This document shows, in pieces, positions 16,896 through 25,442 of a DNA stretch of 64,000 nucleotides; position 1 is the stretch's first letter, and each line of letters opens with the position of its first letter. This DNA is from an uncultured Sphaerochaeta sp. Lineage in GTDB: Bacteria; Spirochaetota; Spirochaetia; Sphaerochaetales; Sphaerochaetaceae. The notes under the pieces were generated by a model, which was given only the letters and a program-made list of their open reading frames with translations, had not been told where the DNA came from and did not search any database. The DNA lies in assembly GCF_963676285.1 (NCBI RefSeq), contig NZ_OY781063.1:62001-126000 (forward strand), read 5' to 3'. The translations under genes were made by a program, and so were the position numbers.

Positions 16896-17337
16896 ACGTA
16901 CGCCTCCGCTTTTTTTGCATCCACCAGTAGCATAGCGTAATCATTGCTGCCATGACTAGGGAGGCAAGAGCTAGATATATGGTAGGAATTCCAGAAAAAC
17001 CCAGAGACTCATTTGATTCAAAGGTGCGAAGTTTCCTATCCTCATAGGAGTTGGAGTTTTGTTCCTCATCGATGAAGTAATATACCTGTTCCCCTTCACT
17101 CTGATATCCATACTTGAAGGCAGCATCCTTTAGGGCATCTTCACTGCTCGCTTCATCTCTCTGCCGCTTCAGAGAGTCTACCTGTATTGAGAGCATTGTC
17201 TGTTCATAGGAAAGTCTCGATATTTCTGTTTTCAAGGCTCGATTGTGAAGAATTCCCCCGATGCCGAATACAGTCATGAGCAAGGAAAAGATGATAACTA
17301 GGCTGAAAGCGAATAGTAGCGGGATTTTTCTTGTCAT
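16879..17337 (-). CDS. DivIC/FtsB-like septum formation initiator with an extra C-terminal membrane span
   Basis: 152 residues from ATG 17337, which follows AAGGA; a TTG 12 bases earlier is less likely. Topology: short basic N-terminus, a transmembrane helix (LLFAFSLVIIFSLLMTVFGIG), then a coiled coil starting HNRALKTEISRLSYEQ with heptad pattern, then a short region with KYGYQSEGEQVYYF that matches the FtsB/DivIC C-terminal signature (YGYxxxGExxY). Unlike standard DivIC it continues through an acidic linker to a second helix, IYLALASLVMAAMITLCYWW. Expected role: scaffold of the divisome. The second span is unusual. Confidence 0.75.
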   Translation of the reverse strand: MTRKIPLLFAFSLVIIFSLLMTVFGIGGILHNRALKTEISRLSYEQTMLSIQVDSLKRQRDEASSEDALKDAAFKYGYQSEGEQVYYFIDEEQNSNSYEDRKLRTFESNESLGFSGIPTIYLALASLVMAAMITLCYWWMQKKRRRTYELER

Positions 17338-17389
17338 GCCATCCTTCAATACACTATACTAAGTATGATACTATACCAGTAATACTGGT
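17331..17389. promoter_or_regulatory. Divergent promoter region with two palindromes
   Basis: Plus strand: TTGTCA (17331-17336), 18 bp, TATACT (17355-17360). Minus strand: TTTACA (17394-17389), 18 bp, TATCAT (17370-17365). Two inverted repeats overlap these: ATACT-A-AGTAT at 17356-17366 and ACCAGTA-A-TACTGGT at 17375-17389. The second lies in the minus-strand spacer, where a repressor could act on both genes. Confidence 0.45.
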
Positions 17390-17412
17390 GTAAAGTTTGC
17401 ATGGAGGTGGCA

Positions 17413-18321
17413 ATGTCTGAAAACAAACACTATGGACGTCAGATTTTTCTGAGTCTGTTCCTTACCGTATTTATTCTCTTAGCCGGCCTCTATCTTGCTT
17501 CACGGTATCTGTTACCGCTCTATGATGTCAATCAACAGCAGATTTATGACATATTGGTTAAGCTGTTTCCCATCCTTCTCGGTCTTGTCATGATTGAAGT
17601 TGGTGTCATGATCGCTCGTAGGAGAGATGAGGAGTATGCAGACCAAGTTGACAAACTTCCTCCCAATGCGTATGACAAACCATTCTACACTCTTCCCGGT
17701 GATGACCCCAGCCACCTTCACAGTGACGAGCTATTGCTCAGCCAACAGAGAGTGCACACAAATACTTCCCAGATACAGGATACCATTGAAGAAGAGGAGC
17801 TTAAGCCACAGGCAGTTGCTTCCGTGGAGCCAATGGTTCCCAAGGAAGAAGAGGCAATGGTCAAACGCTTTGAAATGGCAGAACAAGAACAGGAACCAGT
17901 GGTGCCAGAAGCAAAGATTGCTGAGCCCGTTGCTGAGAATATTACCTACAACACCGATTTTGATACTATCCTAGAAATGGAATTGGACAACTCCAAGGAG
18001 ATGGATTATGACCTTACCTTGGTAATGATTGAAGTCACCGAAGGGCCTGCTTCCCTTATTGCAAACAAACTGATGATGCTCAGCGGGGAACTTGCCTACA
18101 GCTTTACGCTTGAAGGCGGTAAAATTGCCATGGTCCTTCCTTTCTACAATGGGGATGAAGCACGCTCATTCACGCTCTCAATTATTGAGAGTTGCCAGAA
18201 AGAGTTCTCAGGTTCATCATTGCAACTAGGATTTGCATCACGGAATGGAAGAATTGTTGACAAGGAACAATTGCTGCATGAAGCACAGAGTGCCTGCAGC
18301 GCCAACTGGGTAGATAACTAA
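17413..18321 (+). CDS. Membrane protein with degenerate GGDEF-like C-terminal domain
   Basis: 302 residues from ATG 17413, preceded by GGAGG; an ATG four codons upstream is possible. Two transmembrane helices (IFLSLFLTVFILLAGLYLAS and LFPILLGLVMIEVGVMIA) are followed by a long acidic, Pro/Glu-rich linker (~85-185). The C-terminal ~120 residues show a GGDEF-like rhythm: DYDLTLVMIEV, then GGKIAMVLPFYNGDEAR where GGDEF would be, then LQLGFASRNGRIVDKEQLLHEAQSA like the family's closing helix. Catalytic residues are missing, so it should not make cyclic di-GMP. Possibly a signalling or scaffold protein. Divergent from the DivIC-like gene. Confidence 0.55.
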   Translation: MSENKHYGRQIFLSLFLTVFILLAGLYLASRYLLPLYDVNQQQIYDILVKLFPILLGLVMIEVGVMIARRRDEEYADQVDKLPPNAYDKPFYTLPGDDPSHLHSDELLLSQQRVHTNTSQIQDTIEEEELKPQAVASVEPMVPKEEEAMVKRFEMAEQEQEPVVPEAKIAEPVAENITYNTDFDTILEMELDNSKEMDYDLTLVMIEVTEGPASLIANKLMMLSGELAYSFTLEGGKIAMVLPFYNGDEARSFTLSIIESCQKEFSGSSLQLGFASRNGRIVDKEQLLHEAQSACSANWVDN

Positions 18322-19241
18322 TCCTTCAAAGGAATCTCAAAACTCATCCTATCCTTGGTCAGTATTGTATCAGGGAAGATTTTTCGGGCATCCTTAAGCA
18401 AGAAGCGTAGTTCTCTATCCCCGTATCGTGGACTGTAATGGAGCAGACCAAGTTTGGCCACCTCTGCATCTTTTGCAATCTGAGCAGCTTGGCCGGCAGT
18501 CATATGCTTTTTCTCATATGCAGTCTCTTCCATATCGGACGTAAACATCCCCTCACAAAGTAAAAGATCACTATTCGCTACTTCCTTGGCAATGGACGGA
18601 AGATACAGAGAGTCAGTGACATAACTGAATTTTCTACCCCCGCGCTTCTCTCCCATCACATCAGTGCTTGAAACCACCCTACCATCACTCAGGGTAACAG
18701 TCTCCCCTCTTTGCAATTTTCCCCAGAGCGGGCCTACCGGTATTCCCAGTTCCTGTGCTTTCTCTGGATGGAACTCCCCTGGACGGTCTTTCTCCTGCAT
18801 GACATATCCCAAACAGGGTTTGGTATGATTGAGCCTGAAAGCACGGACGACAAAGTCATCAGTTTCCAAGATGACACCTGGTTCAACCGTCTTTACAATG
18901 ATCTCATAGTTGATATACATATCAAGGATTCTTCGATTGGCATCCACATATTCTTTGAGTTTTGGGGGACCATAGAGTGTAAGCGGTTCATCTCGGTCAA
19001 CCTGACTGGAAAGCATAAGTATCCCCGGGAGTCCGGTCACGTGGTCTGCATGCATATGGCTTATGAAAATGGAATGAATCTTTTTCCACTTCAAATTCAG
19101 CATTTTCAGGGAGACCTGCGTACCTTCCCCACAATCGAAAAGAAAGAGTTCGCCGTCACGACGAACCATGGCACTGGTAAGAAACCTATTGGGAAGGGGC
19201 ATCATGCCGCTGGTCCCGAGTACAAATACTTCAAAATTCAT
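18318..19241 (-). CDS. rnz: Ribonuclease Z
   Basis: 307 residues. Endonuclease that trims tRNA 3' trailers. Metallo-beta-lactamase fold: LGTSGMMPLPNR at the start, the zinc motif SHMHADHVTGLPG (~61-73), the later ligand segments LLCEGMF, KKHMTAGQAAQIA and LGLLHYSPRYGD. Both tRNAs in this window lack CCA, so RNase Z cleavage followed by CCA addition is the expected maturation route. It is the last gene of the long minus-strand run, 26 bp after the permease gene. Confidence 0.95.
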   Translation of the reverse strand: MNFEVFVLGTSGMMPLPNRFLTSAMVRRDGELFLFDCGEGTQVSLKMLNLKWKKIHSIFISHMHADHVTGLPGILMLSSQVDRDEPLTLYGPPKLKEYVDANRRILDMYINYEIIVKTVEPGVILETDDFVVRAFRLNHTKPCLGYVMQEKDRPGEFHPEKAQELGIPVGPLWGKLQRGETVTLSDGRVVSSTDVMGEKRGGRKFSYVTDSLYLPSIAKEVANSDLLLCEGMFTSDMEETAYEKKHMTAGQAAQIAKDAEVAKLGLLHYSPRYGDRELRFLLKDARKIFPDTILTKDRMSFEIPLKD

Positions 19242-19267
19242 AGAGCAAGTATACTGAAAAACACCGG

Positions 19268-20440
19268 TTAATCAAAGTGTGTACAGCTTAAAGGTTCAAT
19301 TCGTTTTACCCGTCGTAAACTGAACTGAACTGATACCACACTTACCAAAAGCAGAACCAGTACAATGACAAGGATATCCCCCAGGGGATAGACCACACTA
19401 AAATCTAAAAGATAGTAGGAAAGGGAGGGAATTGAACGGTCAGCGACCGCGCTAAGCAATGGGGAAAGATTGCTTGACATCACAATACCCAGCAAGGTTC
19501 CCCCTATCATGGAGAGAATGGTCACCATCATGACTGTATAGAAATAGACACTGCGGATAAGTGAATGACGCGCTCCCAATAATGTGAGCATTGCTATCTG
19601 ATGTTTGTCATCCTCAACCAGTTCCCTGCTCAGTTCGCTGATGAAATAGCCACAAAGCATTGCAACAGCCACCATAACACCCAAGACAGCCTGCCTGCTT
19701 GTATTAAGATTTGTGGCAATGGTGAAATTCTCCTCATCCCACGAAGTTACCATAAACCCATCAGAGCGATATTCCTGCTTCAAAGGCTCAATGCTCTCCT
19801 GGGTTACCAACAATTCATGGTAGGTCTCCTCACTGCCCTTGAACAGACGATTGATCAGACTATAGTCACAAAAAGCGAGATTTGCATCAAGTTCACGATA
19901 CCCTGAATCATAGAGATTGCCCACTACACAGAATTGTGGACGGATCCCATCGTCACCTACCAGCATCAAGGCAACCCGGTCGCCAATTCCCACCTGGAGT
20001 TCATCAGCCAAGGTGGTGCTGAGCAGTACCTGTTCCAGCGTGGTACTCTCCTTGGGAATTCCATCCATCAAGGTAATCTGTGAGGTTCTCATTTCGTTGA
20101 AATACCCGTCCTCAACACCCTTGAGTCTTACCATCTTGTTTCCTTCTGGGCTATAGATCAGGGCATAACTTTGAGAAACCAACTGTACATCCAGCACACC
20201 GTCCTTCTCGGGCAAATCACGTGTGGAATCCTCATGCACTTGCAGATGGCCATTACCCAATAGTGCATATTTATCAGCAATCCCCTTGCTCATGGATACC
20301 ACAAAGATCTGTGCAAAGACCAAGGCCCCCACCACCAGTGTTATCAAAACGAGATTAAAGAGGATCCGTTTTCTTGCTGCTCTGCTTCCTTTATACCCGA
20401 GCTTTCTCAGTACCAGAAGACGAACAAGTCCTTGCTTCAA
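19268..20440 (-). CDS. ABC transporter permease, FtsX/LolC-LolE type
   Basis: 390 residues. Topology: one N-terminal helix (ILFNLVLITLVVGALVFAQI), a large extracytoplasmic domain (~45-255), then three helices in the C-terminal FtsX domain (AVLGVMVAVAMLCGYFIS, MMVTILSMIGGTLLGIVM and a last one around ILVIVLVLLLVSVVSVQF). This is the build of MacB/LolCDE-type lipoprotein or substrate extruders. Its start overlaps the ATPase gene by 4 bp. With the second permease it would form a heterodimer. Confidence 0.88.
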   Translation of the reverse strand: MKQGLVRLLVLRKLGYKGSRAARKRILFNLVLITLVVGALVFAQIFVVSMSKGIADKYALLGNGHLQVHEDSTRDLPEKDGVLDVQLVSQSYALIYSPEGNKMVRLKGVEDGYFNEMRTSQITLMDGIPKESTTLEQVLLSTTLADELQVGIGDRVALMLVGDDGIRPQFCVVGNLYDSGYRELDANLAFCDYSLINRLFKGSEETYHELLVTQESIEPLKQEYRSDGFMVTSWDEENFTIATNLNTSRQAVLGVMVAVAMLCGYFISELSRELVEDDKHQIAMLTLLGARHSLIRSVYFYTVMMVTILSMIGGTLLGIVMSSNLSPLLSAVADRSIPSLSYYLLDFSVVYPLGDILVIVLVLLLVSVVSVQFSLRRVKRIEPLSCTHFD

Positions 20441-21135
20441 GAGCGCACCTCCACATTCCTGTTATGGAGTCGATAAACGGTATCGCACCGACTTGCAAAG
20501 GCAAGGTTGTGGGTGATCAGCATCAGGGCTACTTCCCTCTCAGCGACCAATGAAAAGAGGAGATCTTCAACCAGTGCAGCATTTCTCTCATCAAGTGAAC
20601 CGGTTGGTTCATCTGCAAAAATGAGTGAAGGTTCATTCACCAGAGCCCTTGCAATGGCGACCCGTTGGCGCTCCCCTCCGGAAAGTTGGTCGCTGGTGTG
20701 TCCTAGCCGGTCCTGCATACCAACAAGTTCTAGCATTGCCAAGGCCTTACGGGAGGCATCTCTCTCACTGTACCCTGCAATCATGGCAGAGATCTGCACA
20801 TTCTCAAGGGCTGTGAAATCATCCAGAAGCAGACTGCTCTGGAAAATGAAGCCCATAGAACGGCATCTCAGCCGACTGAGATGTTCATCATCAAGTTTGG
20901 GAATCTCCTTTCCCTCGAACCGGATACTTCCACTGTCTGCTGAGAGCAACCCTGCACTGACCTGCAACAGGGTCGACTTCCCACTCCCACTTCTCCCGGT
21001 GATTGCAATGCTCGTTGCACGATTCAGGGTGAGGGATACCCCTTCCAATATCTGGATGGGCTCCCCTCCCCTGAGGGTGGCAGGAAAACTCTTTGAGACT
21101 TGTTCTAGGGTAAGTACCTCAGTTGACTTCATCAT
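20437..21135 (-). CDS. ABC transporter ATP-binding protein, LolD/MacB type
   Basis: 232 residues. Walker A GRSGSGKST (~47-55), Q-loop FIFQSSLLLDDFTALENV, signature LSGGERQRVAIARAL (~146-160), Walker B LIFADEPTGSLD and H-loop ITHN. The LDDFTALENV and ADEPTGSLD segments are typical of the LolD/MacB/FtsE group. It lies between two permease genes, overlapping both (17 bp upstream, 4 bp downstream). Likely powers lipoprotein release toward the outer membrane. Confidence 0.93.
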   Translation of the reverse strand: MMKSTEVLTLEQVSKSFPATLRGGEPIQILEGVSLTLNRATSIAITGRSGSGKSTLLQVSAGLLSADSGSIRFEGKEIPKLDDEHLSRLRCRSMGFIFQSSLLLDDFTALENVQISAMIAGYSERDASRKALAMLELVGMQDRLGHTSDQLSGGERQRVAIARALVNEPSLIFADEPTGSLDERNAALVEDLLFSLVAEREVALMLITHNLAFASRCDTVYRLHNRNVEVRS

Positions 21136-22288
21136 GCGTAAACATCTCCATGATATCAGCCTTCAGTATCTTATGGGTCCCATGAAAGGACGCAAGGAGG
21201 CTGAAGGCAACAATGACAATAAACAACACCAGAAGTTCTACACTTCTGATCTCAAGTTCAAGATGAACACCCATCGATTGGTAGACGTAGGAAGAAAGCG
21301 TTGGATACATGGCAATACCTGCATAGGAGAGGACAATGCCCACAAAACTTCCAATGACTGCCACTACCACCGCCTGCAATACAAACAAGGCTTGTACCTT
21401 AGCTTTGGTAAGCCCGATGGTACGGAGCATGGCAATCTCAGTTTGCTTTGCAAGCAGCAATCTTCTGGAACTGTTCCTGATATGTACCAGTATGACCAAC
21501 ACCATCAGAAAGAGCATAAGTGCCATCATCTTCTGTTCAAGTTCCATTGCACCATACAGGGAAGCGTTTATCTCCATCCAGGTGCTTGTATTGGTAAAAC
21601 CCAACTGCATGATTTCAGCTTTCACTTCCTTGACATCCTGGTGGGTGAATACCCCAATCTTCAAGGGAACATCGCCTTGCAGAGCAAGCAGGGTCTCTAC
21701 ATCACAGAGAAAGGTGGAGTGATCAAAGTCATAGCTGGTGGTATAGTAGATGGCTCCCACTTCAAGTTCCTTACGGGACGGAACCACTGTTGCCTGCTTG
21801 CCTTTTTTCAGAAATGTAAGGGTAAGGGTTTCGCCCATATCGATGGAACGGGTATTTGAGTAGGAAACCGCAATCTGCCCTTCTTGAAACAGGAATCCAC
21901 GATAACTGTTCAGATTGGAAAGAAATCTTCCCTCCCCATCAATTCCCCTGAGACGGCCAGCAATGGTCGACCCATCAGTTCCCTGGGCAATGACAGGAAT
22001 ATCTACATACACGAAGGCATGTTGGACAGAGTCCAACCCCTCGATCAGAAATGCAGCCTCATTGGCTGCAATGTAATCATTGCTCTCTAGGTTTATCTGA
22101 AGATCGAAGGACTCAAAGGTCCTGATATCCTCGAACTGGTTCCGCTGCAGGGCTTGCATAAACGAAAGCACTGCTACGATGGCAAAGAGACAGAGAGCCA
22201 GACCGAGGGAAATACGCACACTTGTCCCGCGATGCCGATTCTGCCGGGAAAAGGCATAACGGGTGGCAAGACGCAACAATAACCGCAT
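21119..22288 (-). CDS. ABC transporter permease, FtsX/LolC-LolE type
   Basis: 389 residues. N-terminal helix (SLGLALCLFAIVAVLSFM), a long periplasmic domain (~45-245), and a C-terminal FtsX domain with helices around MMALMLFLMVLVILVHI, ALFVLQAVVVAVIGSFVGIVLSY and LLVLFIVIVAFSLLASF. The pattern TEIAMLRTIGLTKAKVQALF between helices is the coupling-helix signature of this group. It is the partner of the 19268-20440 permease. It starts 2 bp after the YwqK/RHS-like gene. Confidence 0.88.
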   Translation of the reverse strand: MRLLLRLATRYAFSRQNRHRGTSVRISLGLALCLFAIVAVLSFMQALQRNQFEDIRTFESFDLQINLESNDYIAANEAAFLIEGLDSVQHAFVYVDIPVIAQGTDGSTIAGRLRGIDGEGRFLSNLNSYRGFLFQEGQIAVSYSNTRSIDMGETLTLTFLKKGKQATVVPSRKELEVGAIYYTTSYDFDHSTFLCDVETLLALQGDVPLKIGVFTHQDVKEVKAEIMQLGFTNTSTWMEINASLYGAMELEQKMMALMLFLMVLVILVHIRNSSRRLLLAKQTEIAMLRTIGLTKAKVQALFVLQAVVVAVIGSFVGIVLSYAGIAMYPTLSSYVYQSMGVHLELEIRSVELLVLFIVIVAFSLLASFHGTHKILKADIMEMFTHDEVN

Positions 22289-22290
22289 GA

Positions 22291-23259
22291 TTACCGGTAT
22301 GAGATGGAAAGAATTCTCTTCCCACCTGGAGCATAGGTGATATCACAATACGGACGTCCTTCACTATAGAGCGTCTGGACCCGCTTCCCATCGTCAAGGA
22401 AACGCAAGATGCTGGTGGTGCGACCTGCTTCCTTCTCTTCAACCATCGCTATTTCTCCCTTCTCATAGCTACTCACCACTTCACTTCCATCATTTCTGAT
22501 AGCGTGTTCACTGATCAGCTCGTTCTCTTCATTATACCGGTATTCAGTCTCACTGGAAGGATTTTTCTTCAGAACCAATAAACCCTGCTCATTATAGAGC
22601 TCTTGCACCACACTACCATCCGGTAGTGTACGCTCAACGGTGAATGAACCTGTCTCTTCAACAACCACATCCAGTTGCGTATCCTCTGATTCTGATGAAA
22701 AAGGTTTAACAATGGTACTTCCCTGAATGGTAAGGAACGTCTGTCCTCCCTGGGTATCTGCATAGGTAAAGGAGTGTTGCTTACCTTCCTGATTGAAATA
22801 GCGTATTGAGCTTGCCTCCCCTTTCACAGTCACAACAGCAAGCAAACTGCCATTGGATGCCGAGTAGGTGAAAAGCTGTGCCTCCTGAAAGGATCCCTCC
22901 TGATAGGAGGTAATTCTCTCAAGCTTTCCATCCTCTCCATAGTAGTATGCATGTGAGATGGACCCAATTTGCTCTTCACGCAACAATCCATCCCTGAAAA
23001 CACGAGAAAGAAGGACCTCTCCATCAGAAGAGGACCTGGACACAATTCTATTACCATCATCATTGGAAATGGTCTCTCTCCATATCATGCCATCAGGTCC
23101 CCAGAGTTCTCTGTTCTTATCGTTGAGGGAAAGATGGTAAGGGGATTCTCCAGACGACAAACCACGCTCCTGAGCGATACTGTTTGATTGCACCAATGTT
23201 GAAGCAAACAGCATCGAGAAACAGAGAAGCATGGTTGCACTGGAGATGAGGTGTTTCAT
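22291..23259 (-). CDS. Exported RHS/YwqK-like repeat protein
   Basis: 322 residues with a signal peptide (MKHLISSATMLLCFSMLFAS). The mature part is a series of ~20-residue beta-hairpin repeats with patterns such as YYYGEDGKLERITSYQEG, LPDGSVVQELYNEQGLLVLK and YRYNEENELISEHAIRNDGS. These resemble RHS/YwqK toxin-antitoxin-like repeats. It is packed between ftsY and the ABC exporter genes with 1-2 bp gaps. It could be a substrate or accessory of the exporter; nothing catalytic is visible. Confidence 0.65.
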   Translation of the reverse strand: MKHLISSATMLLCFSMLFASTLVQSNSIAQERGLSSGESPYHLSLNDKNRELWGPDGMIWRETISNDDGNRIVSRSSSDGEVLLSRVFRDGLLREEQIGSISHAYYYGEDGKLERITSYQEGSFQEAQLFTYSASNGSLLAVVTVKGEASSIRYFNQEGKQHSFTYADTQGGQTFLTIQGSTIVKPFSSESEDTQLDVVVEETGSFTVERTLPDGSVVQELYNEQGLLVLKKNPSSETEYRYNEENELISEHAIRNDGSEVVSSYEKGEIAMVEEKEAGRTTSILRFLDDGKRVQTLYSEGRPYCDITYAPGGKRILSISYR

Positions 23260-23260
23260 C

Positions 23261-24136
23261 TTAATCTGTGAGACCTACCAGTGTATTAAGGAAGTCTTCC
23301 TTGTCGAAGGCTTTGATATCCTGGTATGTCTCACCGGTACCCACGAATGAGACAGGAATACCAAACTTCTCACCGATCTGGACCAAGGCACCACCTTTTG
23401 CCAGACTGTCATATTTTGAGAGGATCAGGCCATCGAGCTTCACTGCCTGGTTGAAGAGTTCAGCCTGACTGATCCCATTTTGCCCGGTAGTGCTGTCAAT
23501 AACAAGGAATTTCTTGTAATGGACATCATCGATGCCCCTTCCCTTTACAATCTTGTCAATCTTCGAGAGTTCCCTGAGCAGGTTCTCCTTGTTGTGCATT
23601 CTCCCGGCTGTATCAACCAAGACCAGATCCTCCCCTCTTGCCTGGGCAGAGGTAATCGCATCAAAGACAACCGAGCCTGGGTCGCTGCCGCTTTTCTGCT
23701 TAACAATCCTGCAACCAAGCCGCTGAGCATGGACTTCCAGCTGATCTATGGCCGCAGCACGGAATGTGTCAGCTGCAGCAAGCAAAACCTGTTTTCCCTG
23801 CTTCTTGTACATATTTGCAAGTTTTGCAATGGTGGTGGTTTTCCCAACTCCATTGACTCCCAATACAAGGAAAACCGTAAGTTTCCCAGGCTCAAGGGCA
23901 GGCTGGAACGCTTCAATCTTTTCATGCAGGTGATTCTTCACCAGCAACTGCAAATCTTGGGTCGTTTTCGATTTTTCGCTTTTTGCCCGTTTTCTTACCT
24001 CATCGCTGATGGTAAAAGCCAGTTTGGCTCCCAAATCACCCTCAATAAGAAAATCTTCAAGCTGCTCAAAGTACGACTCATCAAACGTATTGATTCCAAA
24101 CAGGGCTTTCAGCTTTGCCCCAAAACCTTTCAACAT
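23261..24136 (-). CDS. ftsY: Signal recognition particle receptor FtsY
   Basis: 291 residues from ATG 24136 (MLKGFGAKLKALFG), preceded by GAGGAG 7 nt upstream; longer versions would overlap the preceding gene and lack a ribosome site. SRP GTPase: N domain helices, G1 GVNGVGKTTTIAKLA (~95-109), G3 LVDTAGRMHNKENL, TTGQNG, G4-like LSKYDSLAKGG. It docks ribosome-SRP complexes at the membrane. The acidic A domain of E. coli FtsY is absent, as in many bacteria. Ffh, its partner, is at 60716-62050. Confidence 0.96.
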   Translation of the reverse strand: MLKGFGAKLKALFGINTFDESYFEQLEDFLIEGDLGAKLAFTISDEVRKRAKSEKSKTTQDLQLLVKNHLHEKIEAFQPALEPGKLTVFLVLGVNGVGKTTTIAKLANMYKKQGKQVLLAAADTFRAAAIDQLEVHAQRLGCRIVKQKSGSDPGSVVFDAITSAQARGEDLVLVDTAGRMHNKENLLRELSKIDKIVKGRGIDDVHYKKFLVIDSTTGQNGISQAELFNQAVKLDGLILSKYDSLAKGGALVQIGEKFGIPVSFVGTGETYQDIKAFDKEDFLNTLVGLTD

Positions 24137-24155
24137 ACCATGCTCCTCATCATAT

Positions 24156-25439
24156 TCAGATACCTGCACCAGCCATTGATTCATAAGAGAGAAAATCCGC
24201 AGCCATTGCAATCGAGCTTACCAGTGCCAACGAACTGGTTCCAACCAAGCCTACTTGCCAAAGAGGATTTTCAGTCGCATACATTTGGCTCAAGACGGTA
24301 CACCCGATATAGGTTCCGAACCACAGAATAGTATTTCTCAGCCGTTTATAGAAGTCCTTCTGTGCATCATCGCGCAGGGAAGGATAAGCAAGTTCCTTTG
24401 CATTCAGCGCAACTGTCAACTCCTTGTAAGGGGGGCTGTCCAGGTGAACGACCCTCTGGGTAAAGCCTTCCCCACTTAAGGTAAATACCATTGGATATGA
24501 GGGATCAGAGAGGGATATGGATAGGTGCTCTCCCAACGGTTTCCCATCGAGGAACCAGTTCACCTTGGCTGTTTCACTATGCACTACCAGGGAAGGAAAC
24601 GTTACTTCCTCGAATGAGAACTGAAAAGGCTGAATGACATCAGCCTTACTCACGATCTCCATCTCCACCGGCTGGTAGCCAGGAGCATTCAAACCAAGTA
24701 TATGAGGACCTGGGGATAGGATGAGCGTAGTATCGAGCAGCTCTGTTGGCTTCCCATCAATGGAGACGGCTAGACCGGGAGGGATATCTTCGAGGGTAAC
24801 AATCCCGAGATTTCCTTTGCTTGCAAGGGCGAATAGAGCTTTCTCCAATGGCTCTTCCAATGGTTGGAAGTAGGAGTTCTGCACCAATGAGTCAGTGAGT
24901 GTCTTCTTCTCTGCCAACTTGGGATGATAATATTGAATCCGAATACGCTGAAATCCTGCGAGCTCCTCTGAGGCAAGCAACAACAATGCATCATACGTGT
25001 TTTTGGAACAGAACCAGGCAAGGGCATCATCGCTTGCCTCTAATGCGTTTGCAAGATCCTGATCAAATTGTGCATGGTGGTATGTTACTGGGAGGAAATC
25101 AAAATCAAGAGGTGGTGCAGGTTGTTCTGCATCCAATACCTGTTGCAATTTCTCTTGGTCATGGGAAGCATAGACTTTACCAAGCTCACTATTTCTTTGT
25201 GCCTGAGCTTCCTTTTCCCATTGATCTAAGAGGAGCGTTTTCTCATCTTCATCGAGAAAGATCTGGCTTCCATAGCGTTCAGCTACGTTACCAACCATCT
25301 CAGTGAGTGTATCGAGTCTTGCATCAAGTGGAACGATGCCTATAGAAAAAGACATCGTTCCCTCTTGTGCAGCAAGCGTTGAGGCGCAGAGGAGAAACAG
25401 CACAATACATACTGTACGAAGGGCCATGTTTTTGCCCAT
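24156..25439 (-). CDS. Exported protein with PEGA-like domains
   Basis: 427 residues. Signal peptide (CIVLFLLCASTLAAQ). A central helical region is followed by PEGA-like beta segments: LEDIPPGLAVSIDGKPTELL with LSPGPHILGLNAPGYQPVEM (~218-265), and a second copy KVNWFLDGKPLGEHLSISL. Two hydrophobic helices lie near the C-terminus (NTILWFGTYIGCTVLSQMY and VGLVGTSSLALVSSIAMAA). PEGA domains are common on spirochaete surface or periplasmic proteins. The GGAGGAG in the end of prfB acts as its ribosome site, so it is coupled to prfB translation. Confidence 0.7.
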   Translation of the reverse strand: MGKNMALRTVCIVLFLLCASTLAAQEGTMSFSIGIVPLDARLDTLTEMVGNVAERYGSQIFLDEDEKTLLLDQWEKEAQAQRNSELGKVYASHDQEKLQQVLDAEQPAPPLDFDFLPVTYHHAQFDQDLANALEASDDALAWFCSKNTYDALLLLASEELAGFQRIRIQYYHPKLAEKKTLTDSLVQNSYFQPLEEPLEKALFALASKGNLGIVTLEDIPPGLAVSIDGKPTELLDTTLILSPGPHILGLNAPGYQPVEMEIVSKADVIQPFQFSFEEVTFPSLVVHSETAKVNWFLDGKPLGEHLSISLSDPSYPMVFTLSGEGFTQRVVHLDSPPYKELTVALNAKELAYPSLRDDAQKDFYKRLRNTILWFGTYIGCTVLSQMYATENPLWQVGLVGTSSLALVSSIAMAADFLSYESMAGAGI

Positions 25440-25442
25440 GCC

